A stretch of DNA of 64,000 nt from Aquihabitans sp. G128. Its GTDB lineage: Bacteria > Actinomycetota > Acidimicrobiia > Acidimicrobiales > Iamiaceae. Where the stretch lies: positions 3,224,001 through 3,288,000 of the forward strand of contig NZ_CP077604.1 of assembly GCF_019048865.1 (NCBI RefSeq). Direction: 5' to 3'. The position numbers and the translations under genes were made by a program. Under the pieces are notes generated by a model. The model searched no databases, was not told the origin of the DNA, and was given only the letters and a program-made list of their open reading frames with translations. This document shows, in pieces, positions 62,514-64,000 of this stretch (its first letter is position 1; each line of letters begins with the position of its first letter).

Positions 62514-62650
62514 CAGCGCAGCTCGTCGGGCGAGAGCTCTCGCCAGCCGCCCCGCTGGGGAGGCGTGCCGCCGCTGCCCCGGAGGCGCAGCACGGCGGCG
62601 ATCCCACCGGCGACCCCCACCGCGACCAGCGCTCGTCGGATCAACGTCAC
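62513..62650 (-). CDS. Small membrane-anchored protein coupled to the Rossmann dehydrogenase
   Basis: A 45-residue protein starting at a GTG with AGGAG 8 bases upstream. A basic start (LIRR) leads to a short hydrophobic stretch (ALVAVGVAGGIAAVLRLRG), followed by a Gly/Pro linker and WRELSPDELR. The last four bases of its frame overlap the downstream ATG. No family recognised; the coding call rests on the ribosome binding site, overlap and amino-acid pattern. Confidence 0.6.
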   Translation of the reverse strand: MTLIRRALVAVGVAGGIAAVLRLRGSGGTPPQRGGWRELSPDELR

Positions 62651-62691
62651 GGCTGGGCTCCTGCGGAGGCTCGGGGACCGGGGGGCTTTCG

Positions 62692-62765
<74 letters not shown>

Positions 62766-62842
62766 GAGCGGGTGCCGATGGTAGGAGATCGGGCACCGGT
62801 GATGCGAACCGCAAAGGCGCCACGCCGTGGCAGCCGTGGCGC

Positions 62843-63601
62843 TCAGCGCCGTGGCGTGACGTCTTCCTCGATGACCACCAGGCGGATGCCGCCGGTCATC
62901 TCGCTGATGACGTTGATCAGGGCTGCGGTGAGCACGGTGACCACGGTCCCGGCCAGCACCCCGACGGCACCGATGGCGGCGCAGGCCCGGAACATCTGGT
63001 CCCCGTAGAACCGGTAGTTCTCGAGGCCGACGTCGGCCAGGAACTTCTGGAGGTTCTCGATCTGGCCGCTGGAGTACGCCAGGCCCCAGACGAGGGCGAT
63101 GACGCCGAGCACCGCGAGGTACAGGCAGGTGTAGAGCACGAGGGCCAGCTTCAGCACCGACCACAGCTCGACGCGGCGGACCACCCGCTTGACGCGGCGG
63201 CCACGGCGCACCGCGCCCTGGGAGCGGGCCGGCGCCGCAGCAGGGGCAGCGGGCGGCGCATCGACCATCGGCGCCGGAGGCGCCAGGACAGGTGAGGCGG
63301 TGACCGCGGTGTCGTCGTGGGAGCTTCGCTCGGCGGGTGCCGGGGCGGGCGTGGCTCGGGTGCCACGGCGGGCGGCAGCACCGCCGTTGGCCGACTTGGC
63401 CGCCGCCTTGGCGCCGGCCCGGTTGCCGCTCTTGGCGCCGATCTTGGCCGAGCCCGGGCGCTTGCCGACCGAGTCCGGGCGGGGCGTGCGCTTGGGACCG
63501 GCGCCGCCGCGGGCAGCCGTCGGCGGCCGCTCCGGCGCAGCCGACGGGGCAGCACCGGGGGGCGCTTGGGGTCCGGCCTCGCCGGGACGGTCAACAGACA
63601 C
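62843..63601 (-). CDS. DUF3566 transmembrane protein
   Basis: A 252-residue protein. The first 150 residues are basic, Pro/Ala-rich and probably disordered (KRPGSAKIGAKSGNRAGAKA). The DUF3566 domain follows with two TM helices: VLKLALVLYTCLYLAVLGVI and a second around IGAVGVLAGTVVTVLTAAL, joined by SSGQIENLQKFLADVGLENY. The family usually sits directly after gyrA, before tRNA-Ile, in actinobacteria; the tRNA is kept here but gyrA is not next to it. GTG is supported by TACACT 7 bases upstream. Function unknown; in other species it is linked to the cell division or membrane machinery. Confidence 0.92.
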   Translation of the reverse strand: MSVDRPGEAGPQAPPGAAPSAAPERPPTAARGGAGPKRTPRPDSVGKRPGSAKIGAKSGNRAGAKAAAKSANGGAAARRGTRATPAPAPAERSSHDDTAVTASPVLAPPAPMVDAPPAAPAAAPARSQGAVRRGRRVKRVVRRVELWSVLKLALVLYTCLYLAVLGVIALVWGLAYSSGQIENLQKFLADVGLENYRFYGDQMFRACAAIGAVGVLAGTVVTVLTAALINVISEMTGGIRLVVIEEDVTPRR

Positions 63602-63608
63602 GCGTGAG

Positions 63609-63614
63609 AGTGTA
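63609..63614 (-). promoter_or_regulatory. Leaderless -10 element (TACACT) of the DUF3566 gene
   Basis: On the minus strand TACACT ends 7 bases before the GTG at 63601, with no ribosome binding site. It supports this start over longer frames. Confidence 0.5.
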
Positions 63615-63639
63615 CGGGATCGGGCGTGACGGCCTGCCG

Positions 63640-64000
63640 TCAGCCGCCACGCGCCGCCGTCGGCCGACCACCGGCCGGACCGTCGTCGGGCTCCCAACGG
63701 GCGCGAGCGCTCGCCCGGGCGCCTCGACGCTCGACCGCCACCACCACGTCGTCGCCCTCCTCGCGGTAGCGCACGAGCCGCGCCTGGTTGGCCGCAGCCA
63801 CCTCCGTCGCGGCGGCCCGGCCGCCGGCCGCGCCGGCGAGCGCGGCCGCATCGGCGGCCGCCTGGGCCGCCGCCCGGCGCGAGGCGCCGGCCGCCAGGTG
63901 GACCAGGCCGAGGCCGAGCACCCCGGCGAGCAGCAGCGCCACCGCCACCAGCGGGACCACCTGGCCGCCCTGGCCGCGGCCCCGGGCCCGGGCGGGCCAG
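63640..64000 (-). CDS. TadE/TadG-like pilus or secreted protein, 5' end outside the window
   Basis: About 120 residues are visible. The pattern RGRGQGGQVVPLVAVALLLAG is the TadE/TadG N-terminus: a Gly-rich basic part, then a TM helix (VPLVAVALLLAGVLGLGLVH). This is followed by AAAQAAADAAALAGAAGG, a helix typical of small Rv3654c-like proteins. No stop separates it from the window edge, so the gene may start beyond 64000. The family takes part in Flp-type pilus assembly or secretion. Confidence 0.65.
   Translation of the reverse strand, partial: WPARARGRGQGGQVVPLVAVALLLAGVLGLGLVHLAAGASRRAAAQAAADAAALAGAAGGRAAATEVAAANQARLVRYREEGDDVVVAVERRGARASARARWEPDDGPAGGRPTAARGG

Overview
The window is very GC-rich chromosomal DNA with densely packed genes, many GTG starts and 4-bp ATGA/GTGA overlaps. 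It suggests a high-GC actinobacterium. The gene content (GlgE pathway, DUF3566 next to tRNA-Ile, a FliA-type sigma factor with a FlgN-like chaperone, c-di-GMP signalling) points towards a motile member of the Acidimicrobiia. That placement is inferred from gene content, not from a marker phylogeny. I saw no prophage, insertion sequence, CRISPR array or rRNA.

Layout. 1-8 kb: the 5' part of a GH1 beta-glucosidase, a MecA_N-type penicillin-binding protein, and an FtsX-type ABC exporter (permease, ATPase, small membrane protein) divergent from a NarL-type two-component system that probably controls it. 7.8-10.9 kb: an AhpD-like protein, a stand-alone PD-(D/E)XK-like protein, a DUF480-methyltransferase fusion and a lipoprotein. 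11-22.3 kb: a tight glgE-mak-glgB-treZ-glgX-treY operon that interconverts alpha-glucan, trehalose and maltose-1-phosphate. 22.3-31 kb: an orphan DNA methyltransferase whose C-terminal domain resembles the stand-alone nuclease-like protein at 8.45 kb, then a pirin, an MFS/TetR pair, tRNA-Ala and two acetyltransferase-like genes. 31-46 kb: a large GGDEF-EAL protein, the complete kdpFABC-kdpDE potassium system, a KdpD-like orphan sensor, and an MgtE-like/DUF1003 pair. 46-51.7 kb: a TAP-like lipoprotein hydrolase, PrfC, a Fur-family regulator and a Tat-exported M23 peptidase. 51.8-55.9 kb: a three-gene operon of a GyrB-like ATPase without TOPRIM, a two-TM protein and a basic protein built from 29-residue tandem repeats. 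56-64 kb: an inositol-phosphatase-family enzyme, an ECF sigma factor, CorA, a FlgN-like chaperone, a FliA sigma factor, a Rossmann dehydrogenase, tRNA-Ile, DUF3566 and a TadE/G-like fragment.

Two promoter architectures recur. One is a TANNNT -10 (often TAGGGT) placed 6-9 nt before the start codon, implying leaderless mRNAs, for example for kdpDE, the DNA methyltransferase, the Fur-family gene and the histidine kinase. The other resembles sigma-28 promoters, upstream of the fliA, flgN-like and GGDEF-EAL genes, suggesting a small flagellar/c-di-GMP regulon.

Several otherwise intact genes carry apparent single-base frame disruptions (mak, TAP-like hydrolase, the 25.8-kb gene, the 31.3-kb gene, the 57.6-kb gene). 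Some fall at or near C homopolymers, so assembly or sequencing indels are a serious alternative to real pseudogenes. The best candidates for something undescribed are the GyrB-like/repeat-protein operon and the paired nuclease-like domains (one free, one fused to a DNA methyltransferase).
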